Positions 1-9,177 of a stretch of 38,271 bases of DNA are shown here, in pieces. Every line of letters begins with the position of its first letter. Position 1 is the first letter of the stretch. Location: positions 1 to 38,271 of the forward strand of contig CANJRX010000022.1 of the NCBI GenBank assembly GCA_947476895.1, read 5' to 3'. This stretch comes from Fidelibacterota bacterium. Lineage in GTDB: Bacteria > Pseudomonadota > Alphaproteobacteria > Rhodospirillales > Rhodospirillaceae. The notes below the pieces were generated by a model that saw only the letters and a program-made list of their open reading frames with translations, did no database searches and had not been told where the DNA came from. The position numbers were made by a program, and so were the translations under genes.

Positions 1-80
<80 letters not shown>

Positions 81-277
81 CCCCTAATAAGAATCGAAGC
101 AGACCGCACCTGCTAACTGCATGAAATTTAGAGGCAATCAAATCTGAACCTGTAAGGGCTCTTACACAGACGCCGTTCCTGGCACGTTTTCTGCACCTCC
201 ATACATATAAGTATTCGCGCGCATCTGGGCCGGCGTTGGGACGCCAGGGCCGCGCCCGCGAAGCCACAGAGGTGAGC

Positions 278-718
278 ATGAGCGTATCCAGTGTTAGCAG
301 CCTGATTTCGCTTCAAGAATCACAGCTGATTCAGATGTTGCATCAGCAAACAGCCCGCGCAAAAGCGGACGGTAGTGCCGAGCAGCGACGGACGCAGTTT
401 GCCCTGGCCGGGCAGAATTTGCCGGGCGCAGATCCTGAGATCACGAACGTTCAGCCTGAAAGCACGACGCAGACCGAGCCACAGACCAGCTACACACCTG
501 TGCTGGACCCGGCTATGAGCCCGGAAAATATCAGCGCGCTTTTGTTGGACTTGCAAACGCAGCAGGCCTCCTTGGATACCACGATGTCGCTGGGCGGCAG
601 CGCGGCGGGTCCCGGCGGAAAGACCTTGCTCGACTATCTCACGAGGCCTGAGGCCATCGTTAACGATGCGGCCAATGACGACGGCACAACGGCTTCCGCA
701 CGCACTGAATTGTCGTAA
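278..718 (+). CDS. Hypothetical protein, 146 aa, Gln/Ser/Thr-rich
   Basis: I do not recognise a family. The ATG at 278 has an AGAGG ribosome-binding site at 268-272; an in-frame TTG at 236 would add 14 residues but lacks a good site. The protein has no signal peptide or membrane segment. Its N-terminus is rich in Ser and Gln and probably helical (residues 1-35), the middle is a Thr/Pro/Gln-rich linker, and a possible short helical segment (about residues 80-105) contains LLLDLQTQQ. The composition recalls the EF-hand protein at 9178-10140, which also starts with a Ser/Gln segment and a disordered Thr/Pro stretch, but I see no clear homology. It lies 72 bp upstream of the photolyase gene in the same direction and could be co-transcribed with it. 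Confidence 0.6.
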   Translation: MSVSSVSSLISLQESQLIQMLHQQTARAKADGSAEQRRTQFALAGQNLPGADPEITNVQPESTTQTEPQTSYTPVLDPAMSPENISALLLDLQTQQASLDTTMSLGGSAAGPGGKTLLDYLTRPEAIVNDAANDDGTTASARTELS

Positions 719-790
719 GAAACCTCTGGACCGCACGCGGCGATACAGCCCAAGGTAGCACCTTATTGTTAGCTGCCGAGGACATGGGAT

Positions 791-2212
791 TTGGAACGGC
801 CACTGATTGCCTGGTTTCGGCGCGATCTACGCTTGGCCGATAACCCCGCACTCCATGCCGCCGCTGCGAGCGGACGGCCAATTGTACCGCTGTACATTTT
901 AGACGACACCGGACCGTGGTCTTACGGCGGCGCCAGCCGGTGGTGGCTGCACGAATCCCTTAAAGCTTTGCAGGCCGATCTTACCGCGCTGGGCACACCT
1001 CTCATTTTGCGGCGGGGCCGCGCGGACAAGGTGCTCGCCGAGGTCGTCGCGGAAACCAAAGCCGCTGGCGTGGTGTGGAACCGCGTTTATGAACCCGCCG
1101 CCGTTGCGCGTGACAAAAGCATCAAATCTGATCTGAAAAAAGCGGATGTGAGCGCAGAGAGTTTTAACGGCGCGCTTTTGTTTGAACCTTGGGACCTAAA
1201 AACCCAGTCCGGCACGCCGTTCAAAGTTTTCACGCCTTTTTGCCGCACGGCGTTGAAGATGCCGTCGCCCCGCGAGCCCCTGCCCGCTCCCAAATCGCTA
1301 CGGCGCTTTGAGTCAAAAATCGCCAGCGACGCTTTAGCATCTTGGAATTTGCAGCCTTCAAAGCCGGATTGGGCAAAAGGCTTGCGCGAACATTGGACAC
1401 CGGGCGAAACCGCCGCCGCCGCGCGGCTTGATGAATTTCGCGATGATGCGGTAGCTGCCTATATCAAAGACCGCGATCTACCGGGTGAAACGGGAACATC
1501 GCGCCTCTCACCGTATCTAGCCTTCGGCGAGATTAGTCCCCATCAAGTGTGGCACCGGGCCGCGCGCTGGGAGCCGGGCGGCGGCGTAACCGGCTTTTTA
1601 CGTCAGATCCTCTGGCGGGAGTTCTCGGCCCACCTGCTCTATCATTTCCCGCAGATACCGGATCAGCCTTTGCGCGACGACTTCGCCGAGTTTCCGTGGC
1701 GGCACGATGGCGAAGGCCTGCGCCTATGGCAGCGCGGCTTGACGGGATATCCCATCGTCGACGCCGGCATGCGCGAGTTATGGCATACGGGCTGGATGCA
1801 CAACCGCGTACGGATGGTGGCGGCCTCGTTCCTGGTCAAACACCTCTTGTTGTCTTGGCGCGAGGGTGAAGATTGGTTCTGGGATACGCTAGTGGATGCC
1901 GACCTAGCCAACAACGCCGCCAACTGGCAGTGGGTGGCAGGCTGCGGGACCGACGCAGCGCCCTATTTTCGCGTCTTCAATCCGGTTTTGCAGGGTGAAA
2001 AATTTGATAGCGACGGCGCTTATGTGCGCCGCTGGGTGCCGGAACTTGGCGCCCTTCCCGACCTATGGCTCCACAAGCCGTGGGAAGCGCCCGAGGCGGA
2101 GCTTCAAGCGGCGGGCGTTGTGCTGGGAAAAACTTATCCATTGCCCGTCGTTGATCACAAGGCCGCGCGGACCCGGGCGCTCGTCGCCTTCGCGCAGATG
2201 CGCAGCGGCTGA
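791..2212 (+). CDS. phr: Deoxyribodipyrimidine photolyase (class I, cryptochrome/photolyase family)
   Basis: This enzyme uses blue light and FAD to split UV-induced pyrimidine dimers. The 473 residues match the usual photolyase length. The N-terminal alpha/beta antenna domain begins with LIAWFRRDLRLADNPAL. The FAD-binding helical domain contains GETGTSRLSPYLAFGEIS and WREF, then DAGMRELWHTGWMHNRVRM and the core NNAANWQWVAGCGTDAAPYFRVFNP motif, in which Asn and Trp residues contact flavin and lesion. The start is a TTG at 791 with GAGGA at 778-782; the nearby ATG at 784 is out of frame. The last 150 bp are antisense to the end of the convergent GNAT gene. The family assignment is secure. CPD specificity rather than (6-4) or signalling is inferred from the class I-like motifs. 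Confidence 0.95.
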   Translation: MERPLIAWFRRDLRLADNPALHAAAASGRPIVPLYILDDTGPWSYGGASRWWLHESLKALQADLTALGTPLILRRGRADKVLAEVVAETKAAGVVWNRVYEPAAVARDKSIKSDLKKADVSAESFNGALLFEPWDLKTQSGTPFKVFTPFCRTALKMPSPREPLPAPKSLRRFESKIASDALASWNLQPSKPDWAKGLREHWTPGETAAAARLDEFRDDAVAAYIKDRDLPGETGTSRLSPYLAFGEISPHQVWHRAARWEPGGGVTGFLRQILWREFSAHLLYHFPQIPDQPLRDDFAEFPWRHDGEGLRLWQRGLTGYPIVDAGMRELWHTGWMHNRVRMVAASFLVKHLLLSWREGEDWFWDTLVDADLANNAANWQWVAGCGTDAAPYFRVFNPVLQGEKFDSDGAYVRRWVPELGALPDLWLHKPWEAPEAELQAAGVVLGKTYPLPVVDHKAARTRALVAFAQMRSG

Positions 2213-2731
2213 AACCGGCTCAGGGCGTGCGGGCGCTTGTAATGCCGGGGCCTCCTCTTCGGTCGGGGCGAGCGGCGCGGCCGCGCCATGCAAAACATAG
2301 AACGAGTCTTTTAGGGTCGGCATCTGTCCAAGGGACTTCAGAACGCTGCCGTATTCATCAAGCATTTCTTTATGAAAACGGAATTCCGGCGTGGTCCGCG
2401 CCAGATTGATGCACGCAAATGAATAAAAGCGTTCGCCCAAACCCTGGTGCCGGTAGCGCTGATCGACCCATGAGAACGGCGCCGCGCCGTTAGAAGAATC
2501 CAAGACAAGAAATCCGACGAGCGTGCGGCCCGTGCGGGCATGCACGATCATGGCTTCGCCGCCGGCCAAATATTTTTGAAGACTCTTGAGGTCACCATCA
2601 GGATCGCCCTCGGCCGCCACCTTACCGATGATTTGCCCAATGCGCGGCATAAAGCCGTCCTGCCGCGAACCAAGCTCTAGCTTGATCTCGTACGGTATTT
2701 TACTGACGGAACCGGGGAGCAATACGCGCAA
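2063..2731 (-). CDS. GNAT-like N-acetyltransferase domain protein
   Basis: The 222-residue product carries a GNAT-like core. FVLDSSNG-type beta strands (GFLVLDSSNG) are followed by the acetyl-CoA-binding motif A in VDQRYRHQGLGERFYSFA (R/Q-x-x-G-x-G). The substrate cannot be predicted. The start is a TTG at 2731; an internal ATG at 2650 would cut the first strand. The last 50 residues are antisense to the photolyase C-terminus and are compositionally odd (Pro/Arg/Glu-rich), so the original stop may have been lost and the frame may simply run on into the opposing gene. A nested hairpin at 2733-2787 sits directly upstream of the start, in what would be the 5' leader. Confidence 0.6.
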   Translation of the reverse strand: MRVLLPGSVSKIPYEIKLELGSRQDGFMPRIGQIIGKVAAEGDPDGDLKSLQKYLAGGEAMIVHARTGRTLVGFLVLDSSNGAAPFSWVDQRYRHQGLGERFYSFACINLARTTPEFRFHKEMLDEYGSVLKSLGQMPTLKDSFYVLHGAAAPLAPTEEEAPALQAPARPEPVSAAAHLREGDERPGPRGLVINDGQWISFSQHNARRLKLRLGRFPRLVEP

Positions 2732-2732
2732 C

Positions 2733-2787
2733 GGGCACTCTCTGTCACAATCGAAAGCGCCTTTGGGCGCAAGTAATAAGAGTGCCC
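2733..2787 (-). promoter_or_regulatory. Nested hairpin in the GNAT gene leader
   Basis: A perfect 9-bp stem (2733-2741 with 2779-2787, GGGCACTCT/AGAGTGCCC) encloses a second perfect stem (GCGCC at 2757-2761 with GGCGC at 2766-2770). It ends one base before the TTG start of the minus-strand gene, so in that transcript it would cover the ribosome-binding region. No U-tract follows on either strand, so it is not a simple terminator. A role in translation control is inference. Confidence 0.4.
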
Positions 2788-2999
2788 CCGATAGGTCAAA
2801 GCTTGGTTAATGGGGCCATTCGCGGCCGCATCCCAGGTGTTGCGATTAAGCGTGCGACGGCTCACATAATTAGTGGGGGACAGGCGTTTGAAGCTGGCCG
2901 CGGCCCCCCAAAGCGCCGTAATCTAGAACCTATCCAAAACCGCAAGACGGCTTGGGACCGGCCCGGACGGACCCGATAAGCCTCTAGGAATTGTTAGCT

Positions 3000-3968
3000 A
3001 TGTTGGTCAATTGCATCGCCTACCAGGATGGGAAAAAACTCGCCGACATTCCCACGAAGGAAATTAGCGAGTATCTGGCTAAACCCGATTCTTTTGTCTG
3101 GGTGGCCTTAAAAGACCCAAGCCGCGAAGAACTGGAAGAGATGCGCGAAGAGTTCGATTTGCACGAACTCGCCGTTGAAGATGCGCGCGTCGGCCATCAG
3201 CGCCCAAAGATTGAAGAATACGGCGATTCCATTTTTGCGGTCATTCAACTGATCGAAATGGTCGACCACGAATTAAACGTCGGCGAAATCGACGTCTTTG
3301 TCGGACGCAACTACGTGCTGTCGGTGCGCAATCGCAGCCAAAAGAATTTCATGGGTGTGCGTGACCGCTGCGAACGCGAGCCTCACCTTCTTCAGCAGGG
3401 CGCTGGCTTTGTGCTCTATGCATTGATGGACGCGGTGGTGGATCGCTACTTCCCGATCATAGATGCTTTGGAATCAGAACTAGAAACGATCGAAGAGCAA
3501 ATTTTCTCAAAAAACGGTTCGGCGCGCGTCAATACCGAAGCGCTTTATGCCTTGAAGCAAAAAGTCTTGGTCATGAAGCACGCGGTATTTCCGCTAATGG
3601 AGGCCGTGGGCAAGCTCTATGGCGGCCGCGTGCCGCAGATCTGCCTCAACACCCAGGAATACTTCCGCGACGTCTACGATCACTTGCAGCGCTTGAATTC
3701 GTCGGTCGATACGATCCGCGACACCATCGCTTCGGCTATGCAGGTGAACCTGGCCATGGTGACGATCGAAGACAATGAAGTGACCAAGCGCCTGGCTGCC
3801 TGGGCCGGTATGTTCGCCGTGCCGACGGCGTTTGCCGGCATTTGGGGCATGAACTTCAAGTACATGCCTGAGCTGGATTGGTATTACGGCTACCCGCTGG
3901 CGCTGTTCGCCATCGCCGGCGCGTGCATCTTCCTGTACTTCCGCTTCAAGAGGTCCGGCTGGCTCTAG
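3000..3968 (+). CDS. corA: CorA-family magnesium/cobalt transporter
   Basis: CorA proteins are homopentameric inner-membrane channels for Mg2+ and other divalent cations. The 322-residue product has the typical layout: a cytoplasmic alpha/beta domain (from MLVNCIAYQDGKKLADIP), a long helix rich in acidic residues (DALESELETIEEQIF), and two C-terminal membrane helices. The first helix ends in the signature GMN (in FAGIWGMNFKYMPELDWYYGYP), and the protein ends with a basic tail after the second helix. The ATG at 3000 is preferred over the in-frame TTG at 2991, because AGGA at 2986-2989 is correctly spaced only for the ATG. It converges with the coiled-coil gene, the two stops being 3 bp apart. 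Confidence 0.95.
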   Translation: MLVNCIAYQDGKKLADIPTKEISEYLAKPDSFVWVALKDPSREELEEMREEFDLHELAVEDARVGHQRPKIEEYGDSIFAVIQLIEMVDHELNVGEIDVFVGRNYVLSVRNRSQKNFMGVRDRCEREPHLLQQGAGFVLYALMDAVVDRYFPIIDALESELETIEEQIFSKNGSARVNTEALYALKQKVLVMKHAVFPLMEAVGKLYGGRVPQICLNTQEYFRDVYDHLQRLNSSVDTIRDTIASAMQVNLAMVTIEDNEVTKRLAAWAGMFAVPTAFAGIWGMNFKYMPELDWYYGYPLALFAIAGACIFLYFRFKRSGWL

Positions 3969-3971
3969 CCG

Positions 3972-6900
3972 CTACTCGGCAGCACCCTCGACCGCAGCGC
4001 CTTCCATGGCCTTCGACAGCAGCATGTAAAGCTTGCCCATGTCGGAGGTCGAGAAGGTCGTGGTCAGGACTTCCGCACGGTCGGTAGCGCGGGCGTGCTT
4101 CACCAGAGCCGAGTATTCCTTCAGATAGCGCATGACGTAACCGCGGAACTGCGGATCGGTCTGGTACTTCTTCTGGATCGCCTCGAACTTCTGGCGGCTC
4201 AATGTCTTGGTGATATGGCGCAGGAAGACGCCTTGGTCGCCCTTGTAGTAACGCTTCCACAGCTCTTCTTCGACCGAGGGCTGGAAGATACGCGCGATAT
4301 CGACCGACATGCTGTGCAGCTGTTCAATGACGTAGGTGGTGTTCTCGAGGAACTTTCCGGTGTGGGCTTTGTCGTGCGCTTCTTCGAGCTGGCGAGCGGT
4401 TTCCGCGGCCTTGCTCGCGCTGGCCATAAGCTGATCGACCTGCTTGCCAAAGGTCTGGCCGGCTTTGCCGGTTTGTTCGGTAATGCCGTTGCTGGCTTCC
4501 ACCAAGCTTTCGGCATGTTTGCGCAAGGTCTTCAGCACCACTTCGACGCGGTTGACGGCTTCGTCGGCCGACTTGCCCAAAGTGAGCAGCTGTTGACGGA
4601 AGGCTTCGCCCGTGGCGCGCGTGCCGCCGGCGATCTTTTCCGAGGTTTCGGAGAACTCGCCCAAGGACTGGCGCATTTTTTCGCCGGCAACGCTGACCTG
4701 CGCCGCGCCGCGATTGGTTGAATCTTCGAAGTCGAGCATGAGCTTCTGGAGTGAATCACGGAAGCCGTTGAGGCGCATTTGTGCGTCATCGGCGGCCGTG
4801 GCGACGCCGACGGAGCGCTGACGCAGGCCGTCACCCACCACAGCCATCGTCTCGGTGGCGTGCGAGGCGGCCTTGTCGATTGAAGCCACCTGATCGTGGA
4901 AGGAGATCGAGGCGTCTTTCATTTTGGCAGCGGAAGCATCGGCAGCGGCGCGGAGTGCATCCTTGCTTTCATCCAACGTGCCGAGCACCGCCTGCATATC
5001 TTTGGAGACCTGCGCGGCCACGGAGGACAGCGCCGAAACTTCGGTGCCGATTTCGCGGCTGACGTCCTTGGTCTTGGCAACCGAGTGCGAAACAGTGTCC
5101 GAAACTTTCTGCGAAGTGGCTTCGAGAGATTCGCGGATCGATTCAAGTTCTTTAGTAACGCGCGCCGAAAGCTGCATGAGTTCCGAGGAATTCTGGCTGA
5201 GAATATCGGACATCGAACGGACGTGCGACAGCACCTGCTCCGAGGTTGAACCCATCTGACGTGCCTGTTGAGCGAGCGCGCTTTCGCTGAGCTTGACGTG
5301 CGTGGTGAGCGTGTTGGCAGCCATTTCCAGCTCGTCGTTCTGGCGGCGCAAAGTATCGCGGATCGTGTCGGCCTGAACGGCGGCGCGGCTGGCCGAATTG
5401 GCCAATTGCTCGGCGTGTTCGCGTACGCGTACGCCGACGGTGTCGATCTTTTGGATAACGGTATCGGAAATGGCGCCCATCGCCTCGGCGCGGCCGATCG
5501 CGACGTTGGAGGCTTTCTCGAGGTCAGCCGTGGCACGCTCGAACTTTTCGGTGACGACGCGTGAGCGTAAGCCGAATTCGTCGGTGGCGACAGCAAGGCG
5601 GGTTTCGACGCGGGTGGCGGCTTCACCTACGCCTTCGGCTTGCTTCTTCACCATATTCTCGACCAAACGCAGTTTTGCAACTGCGCCGTCGGAGGCGGCG
5701 CTGAGTTCTTTGGTCTGAATGGCAAGCGCTTCTTCGACGATCTTCACGCGGCTGAGCACACGTTCCATGACCTGATCGAGGTTGGCGGTCTGCTGGCCGA
5801 GACGCATGTTGACCTTGGTCGCCTGGTCTTCGATGCGGTCGCCGGCGGCGGACAATTCGGTACGTTGTTTGTCGAACAAGGCTTCGAGACCGTGGGCTTT
5901 GCCCATCAGCGTATCGGCCATGTCGGCGATGGTGTGTTCGGCACGTTTGGCAGCGTCTTCCACCTGCTCGGCGTTGGCGGCAACGGCTTTGCCCATTTCG
6001 GCGGCATAAGTCTTGGCGGTCTCGCCCGCTTTGGCGAGGGCCTTTTCTTGCTCGCCTAGCTGCTGCGCAATTGCGGCGCTCATGCCGCGCGCGCGTTCCG
6101 TGGCGGTAGACAGGCTGTTGACGTGGCCGGCTAGGGTCTGGCCCATGCTGTTCACTTCAGACAGCGTCTTTTGGCCCGAGGTGCGGATAAATTCGTGCTG
6201 ACGGCGCAAAGCGTCTTCGATCTTGAGGTTCACGTCTGCGGCGGAATCGATGACCTGCTGCAGCTTCGCGACCTGATCGGTAACGGCAGCGGCGGCGGAA
6301 CCGGCGCCGGCTTCCAGCTGACCAGTGACGCTGGCGAGCTTTTCAGTATCGCGCAGGAAGCCGGTTTGCAGCTTCTGCATATTTTTGACGGCGAGTTCGC
6401 TGGCATCCACCAGCACGCGCGCCTGGGCCTTCAAGGATTCCGATATGGAATTGATGCGGCCTTCGGCCTGAATCGAGGGATAGGTCAGCTGCGCCAAATG
6501 GCGGCGCAGGGCTGCACTCTCGCGGCGCAATTCGCGGCCGCGGTCGAGGTAAGCCACCACCAGCCACAGGAAAGCGAGTGGCAACACGAAGGTCGCCATG
6601 AAGCTGCCGAACTGATCGGGCAACAAGGTGTAAAGCTGGCCCCAGCCAATAGCAGCGGTGATGTAAACCGAGAACGCGAGCGTCCACACCGCCGAGATGA
6701 TGATCCCGCCGGCAACAATCTTACCGGACTCACGCCACCAACGTTGCCAACCGGTTTCGGTATCGGCATCGAGCATTTCATCAACACCGACGTCGAGTGG
6801 CTCATCGAGATTGGGGGTTGTGTGGACAACCGCGCGTGACGGCGAACCAAACGGAGGCTTCTTGACGCGAGCTGCGCCTCTTGAAATTTCTGGGCGCGCG

Positions 6901-6983
6901 CCAGACTTCAGCGTGATCTTCGGCGCGGCTTCGTATTCGCCTTCGCCGTTGGGCAATGCATCGTCATGCGTTTGCTCGGTCAT
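3972..6983 (-). CDS. Large membrane-anchored coiled-coil protein, TipN-like
   Basis: The 1003-residue protein has a disordered acidic/basic N-terminus (1-85), two membrane helices (about 89-112 and 126-146) and some 700 residues of Ala/Glu/Gln/Lys-rich coiled coil. It ends in a compact domain (about 880-995) with motifs such as VEEELWKRYYKGDQGVFLRHITKTL and FRGYVMRYLKEYSALV. Two N-terminal helices followed by a very long coiled coil is the architecture of TipN, the pole-marking protein of Caulobacter. The heptad-like stretches also resemble methyl-accepting proteins, but I see no chemoreceptor hairpin tip. A polarity or cell-envelope scaffold role is inference from architecture, not from recognisable sequence identity. 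The start is ATG at 6983. It lies 198 bp downstream of the ABC transporter gene and is read in the same direction. Confidence 0.7.
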   Translation of the reverse strand: MTEQTHDDALPNGEGEYEAAPKITLKSGARPEISRGAARVKKPPFGSPSRAVVHTTPNLDEPLDVGVDEMLDADTETGWQRWWRESGKIVAGGIIISAVWTLAFSVYITAAIGWGQLYTLLPDQFGSFMATFVLPLAFLWLVVAYLDRGRELRRESAALRRHLAQLTYPSIQAEGRINSISESLKAQARVLVDASELAVKNMQKLQTGFLRDTEKLASVTGQLEAGAGSAAAAVTDQVAKLQQVIDSAADVNLKIEDALRRQHEFIRTSGQKTLSEVNSMGQTLAGHVNSLSTATERARGMSAAIAQQLGEQEKALAKAGETAKTYAAEMGKAVAANAEQVEDAAKRAEHTIADMADTLMGKAHGLEALFDKQRTELSAAGDRIEDQATKVNMRLGQQTANLDQVMERVLSRVKIVEEALAIQTKELSAASDGAVAKLRLVENMVKKQAEGVGEAATRVETRLAVATDEFGLRSRVVTEKFERATADLEKASNVAIGRAEAMGAISDTVIQKIDTVGVRVREHAEQLANSASRAAVQADTIRDTLRRQNDELEMAANTLTTHVKLSESALAQQARQMGSTSEQVLSHVRSMSDILSQNSSELMQLSARVTKELESIRESLEATSQKVSDTVSHSVAKTKDVSREIGTEVSALSSVAAQVSKDMQAVLGTLDESKDALRAAADASAAKMKDASISFHDQVASIDKAASHATETMAVVGDGLRQRSVGVATAADDAQMRLNGFRDSLQKLMLDFEDSTNRGAAQVSVAGEKMRQSLGEFSETSEKIAGGTRATGEAFRQQLLTLGKSADEAVNRVEVVLKTLRKHAESLVEASNGITEQTGKAGQTFGKQVDQLMASASKAAETARQLEEAHDKAHTGKFLENTTYVIEQLHSMSVDIARIFQPSVEEELWKRYYKGDQGVFLRHITKTLSRQKFEAIQKKYQTDPQFRGYVMRYLKEYSALVKHARATDRAEVLTTTFSTSDMGKLYMLLSKAMEGAAVEGAAE

Positions 6984-7181
6984 CGTCCGCTTCCCCGTTC
7001 AGGTCCCAGTGTTGTTTCTGGGAATGTTCATTGGCCGGGACTAAGCCTTTTTCTGGCTTTTCCCGTTTCACCCGAATCGCAAATCTAAAGGGGGATGATT
7101 AAGAATGTGTGTTTTCCACAGGCTGTGCGCAGACATGGCGCAGCCGCCTGGAAATGACGCTAAGTCATTGAGGACGCAGAT

Positions 7182-9056
7182 TTATTGCGCGGCCTTGAAA
7201 GCGTCATCGGGAGCGATGGCTTCGGCTGCCGCGGCCATAGACTTCTGTTGGCGGGTCCATGCTGATGCATAAGCACCGCCTTGGGCGAGCAGCACCTCGT
7301 GCGTACCGCGCTCGATGATTTCGCCGTCGTCCAGCACCAGGATTTGTTCGGCATCAACGATGGTAGATAGCCGGTGGGCGATCACCAGCGTCGTGCGTCC
7401 GGTGCTGACTTCACGCAAGTTGGCCTGAATTTCTTTTTCGGTATGCGTGTCGAGGGCCGAGGTCGCCTCGTCGAACAGCAAGATGGGGGCGCCCTTCAAG
7501 ATCACGCGCGCGATGGCGACGCGCTGCTTCTCGCCGCCTGAAAGCTTTAAGCCGCGCTCACCTACTAAAGTCTGATAGCCATCGGGCAAGCCGGCGATGA
7601 ACTGGTGAATGTGGGCAAGGCGCGCCGCTTCGTTGATAGCGTCGTCGGCTGCGTCGGGCTTGGCGTAAGACAAGTTGTAGCGGATGGTGTCGTTGAACAG
7701 CACGGTGTCCTGCGGCACGACGCCCATGGCGGCGCGTAACGACGATTGCTGAACGTCGCGAATGTCCTGGCCGTCGATCAGAATTTTTCCACCAGCGATA
7801 TCGTAATAGCGGAACAGAAGCCGCCCGATGGTCGACTTCCCTGAACCCGTCGCGCCGACGAAAGCCGTCATGGTTCCGGGTTTCACGGTGAACGATACAT
7901 CTTTCAAAATGGGGCGGCGCGGATCGTAAGCGAACGTCACATTTTCAAAACACACTTCGCCGCCGCTTACCTGCAAAGGGGGCGCGCTGGGCTTGTCTTT
8001 GATTTCAGGCTCGACGTCCATGAGGTCGAACATTTTCTCGATATCGACCAGCGCCTGTTTGATGTTGCGATAGACGAAGCCGAAGAAATTAAGCGGCTGC
8101 GAGAGTTGCAGCATGTAGAGATTGACCAGCGTAAAGTCGCCGACCGTCATGGTGCCAGCAGCCTTGCCCGCTGCCGCCATGGCCATTAACGCCGCAAGGC
8201 CTACGGCAATAATGAGGGCTTGACCGACGTTCATCATGGCCAGCGACGACTGTGTGCGCACGGAAGCCACTTCGTATTGCCCCATGACACGGTCGTATTC
8301 GCGCACTTCCAGATCTTCATTGCCGAAAGTTTTCACGGTTTCATAGTTGAGCAAGCTGTCGATGGCCCGTGTGTTGGCTTTGTTGTCGAGGGCGTTGCTT
8401 TCGCGGCGGTGCTTCAAGCGCCACTCGGTAATGAAGCCCGTGAAAATCACATAGACCACCACGACCAACAGCGACACCAAGCCGAACCAGATGTTGAAGG
8501 CCTTCCACAGGATGCCGAAGACGAGTGCGACCTCAAGGACCGTCGGCAACACGTTGAACAGTGAAATCGAAACCAAGCTTTCGATGGCATTGCGTCCGCG
8601 CTCGATAGACCGGGACAAGGCCCCCGTGCGGCGATCTAAATGAAATCGCAATGACAGGCGGTGTAGATGCGCGAGTACGGTGGCAGATGAACGCCGCACC
8701 GCGCGCACACCAACCTTGGCGAATATCGCGTCGCGAAACTGGGCGAAAGCCTGGCCTAAGAACCGCGCGCCGCCGTAGGCGATGATGAGCGCGAGCGGTA
8801 TAGCAACGGCCGTGGTTCCGGCTTCAGCGGGAGCTAATATATCGACCGCCTGCTTGAGATAGATCGGCGCATAGACCGTCGCGATCTTGGCGCAGAAAAT
8901 GAATATCAGCGCTAGAACGACGCGGACTTTTATTTCGAGAGAATTGGGCACATCCCGCGGGGGCCATAAGAATGGCAGCAGGGACTTGATCACCTGCCAG
9001 TCGCTGCGCTTGCGCGTAGCTTCGGCCTGTTCCGGCGCAAAACCGACGTTCTTCAT
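7182..9056 (-). CDS. Atm1/ABCB7-type ABC transporter (fused permease and ATPase)
   Basis: This half-transporter of 624 residues has an N-terminal six-helix exporter domain (about 40-330) and a C-terminal ATPase. The Walker A is GATGSGKST (about 401-409), the signature LSGGEKQR (about 505), Walker B ILLFDEATSAL (about 525) and the H-loop AHRLST (about 560). The membrane domain carries TGALSRSIERG and SLLNYETVKTFGNE, features of the Atm1/ABCB7 group, which exports glutathione-linked sulfur, metal or persulfide compounds. I place the start at the ATG at 9056. A GTG at 9101 would add 15 residues, but a strong terminator for the upstream gene lies immediately before it (9101-9132), so translation from there is unlikely. 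The transported substrate is inferred from the family only. Confidence 0.92.
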   Translation of the reverse strand: MKNVGFAPEQAEATRKRSDWQVIKSLLPFLWPPRDVPNSLEIKVRVVLALIFIFCAKIATVYAPIYLKQAVDILAPAEAGTTAVAIPLALIIAYGGARFLGQAFAQFRDAIFAKVGVRAVRRSSATVLAHLHRLSLRFHLDRRTGALSRSIERGRNAIESLVSISLFNVLPTVLEVALVFGILWKAFNIWFGLVSLLVVVVYVIFTGFITEWRLKHRRESNALDNKANTRAIDSLLNYETVKTFGNEDLEVREYDRVMGQYEVASVRTQSSLAMMNVGQALIIAVGLAALMAMAAAGKAAGTMTVGDFTLVNLYMLQLSQPLNFFGFVYRNIKQALVDIEKMFDLMDVEPEIKDKPSAPPLQVSGGEVCFENVTFAYDPRRPILKDVSFTVKPGTMTAFVGATGSGKSTIGRLLFRYYDIAGGKILIDGQDIRDVQQSSLRAAMGVVPQDTVLFNDTIRYNLSYAKPDAADDAINEAARLAHIHQFIAGLPDGYQTLVGERGLKLSGGEKQRVAIARVILKGAPILLFDEATSALDTHTEKEIQANLREVSTGRTTLVIAHRLSTIVDAEQILVLDDGEIIERGTHEVLLAQGGAYASAWTRQQKSMAAAAEAIAPDDAFKAAQ

Positions 9057-9100
9057 AAGCCAGTGCTTAGCGCGGATGACCGCTGACGTCCAGCAAGGCA

Positions 9101-9132
9101 CAAAAGAAAAGGGCCGGAATAAATTCCAGCCC
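9101..9132 (-). terminator. Rho-independent terminator of the EF-hand gene
   Basis: On the minus strand, a 10-bp stem (9123-9132 with 9111-9120, one G-U pair, 2-nt loop) is followed by a T-rich tract (TTTTCTTTTG, 9110-9101). It begins about 45 bp after the stop codon of the EF-hand gene. The pairing is complete only on the minus strand, which fixes its direction. Confidence 0.8.
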
Positions 9133-9177
9133 CATTTCTTAGCGTTCGGTTATCTCAGCCGTTGATTACAGCGGAAA

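Noticed and set aside
7119-7150. Imperfect GC-rich hairpin between the Atm1-type and coiled-coil genes
   Set aside because: The stem is interrupted by an asymmetric internal loop and has no U-tract after it; insufficient to call a terminator.
9057-9101. Longer start (GTG 9101) for the Atm1-type transporter
   Set aside because: The GTG directly abuts the T-tract of a strong terminator on the same strand and has no ribosome-binding site; ATG 9056 is preferred.
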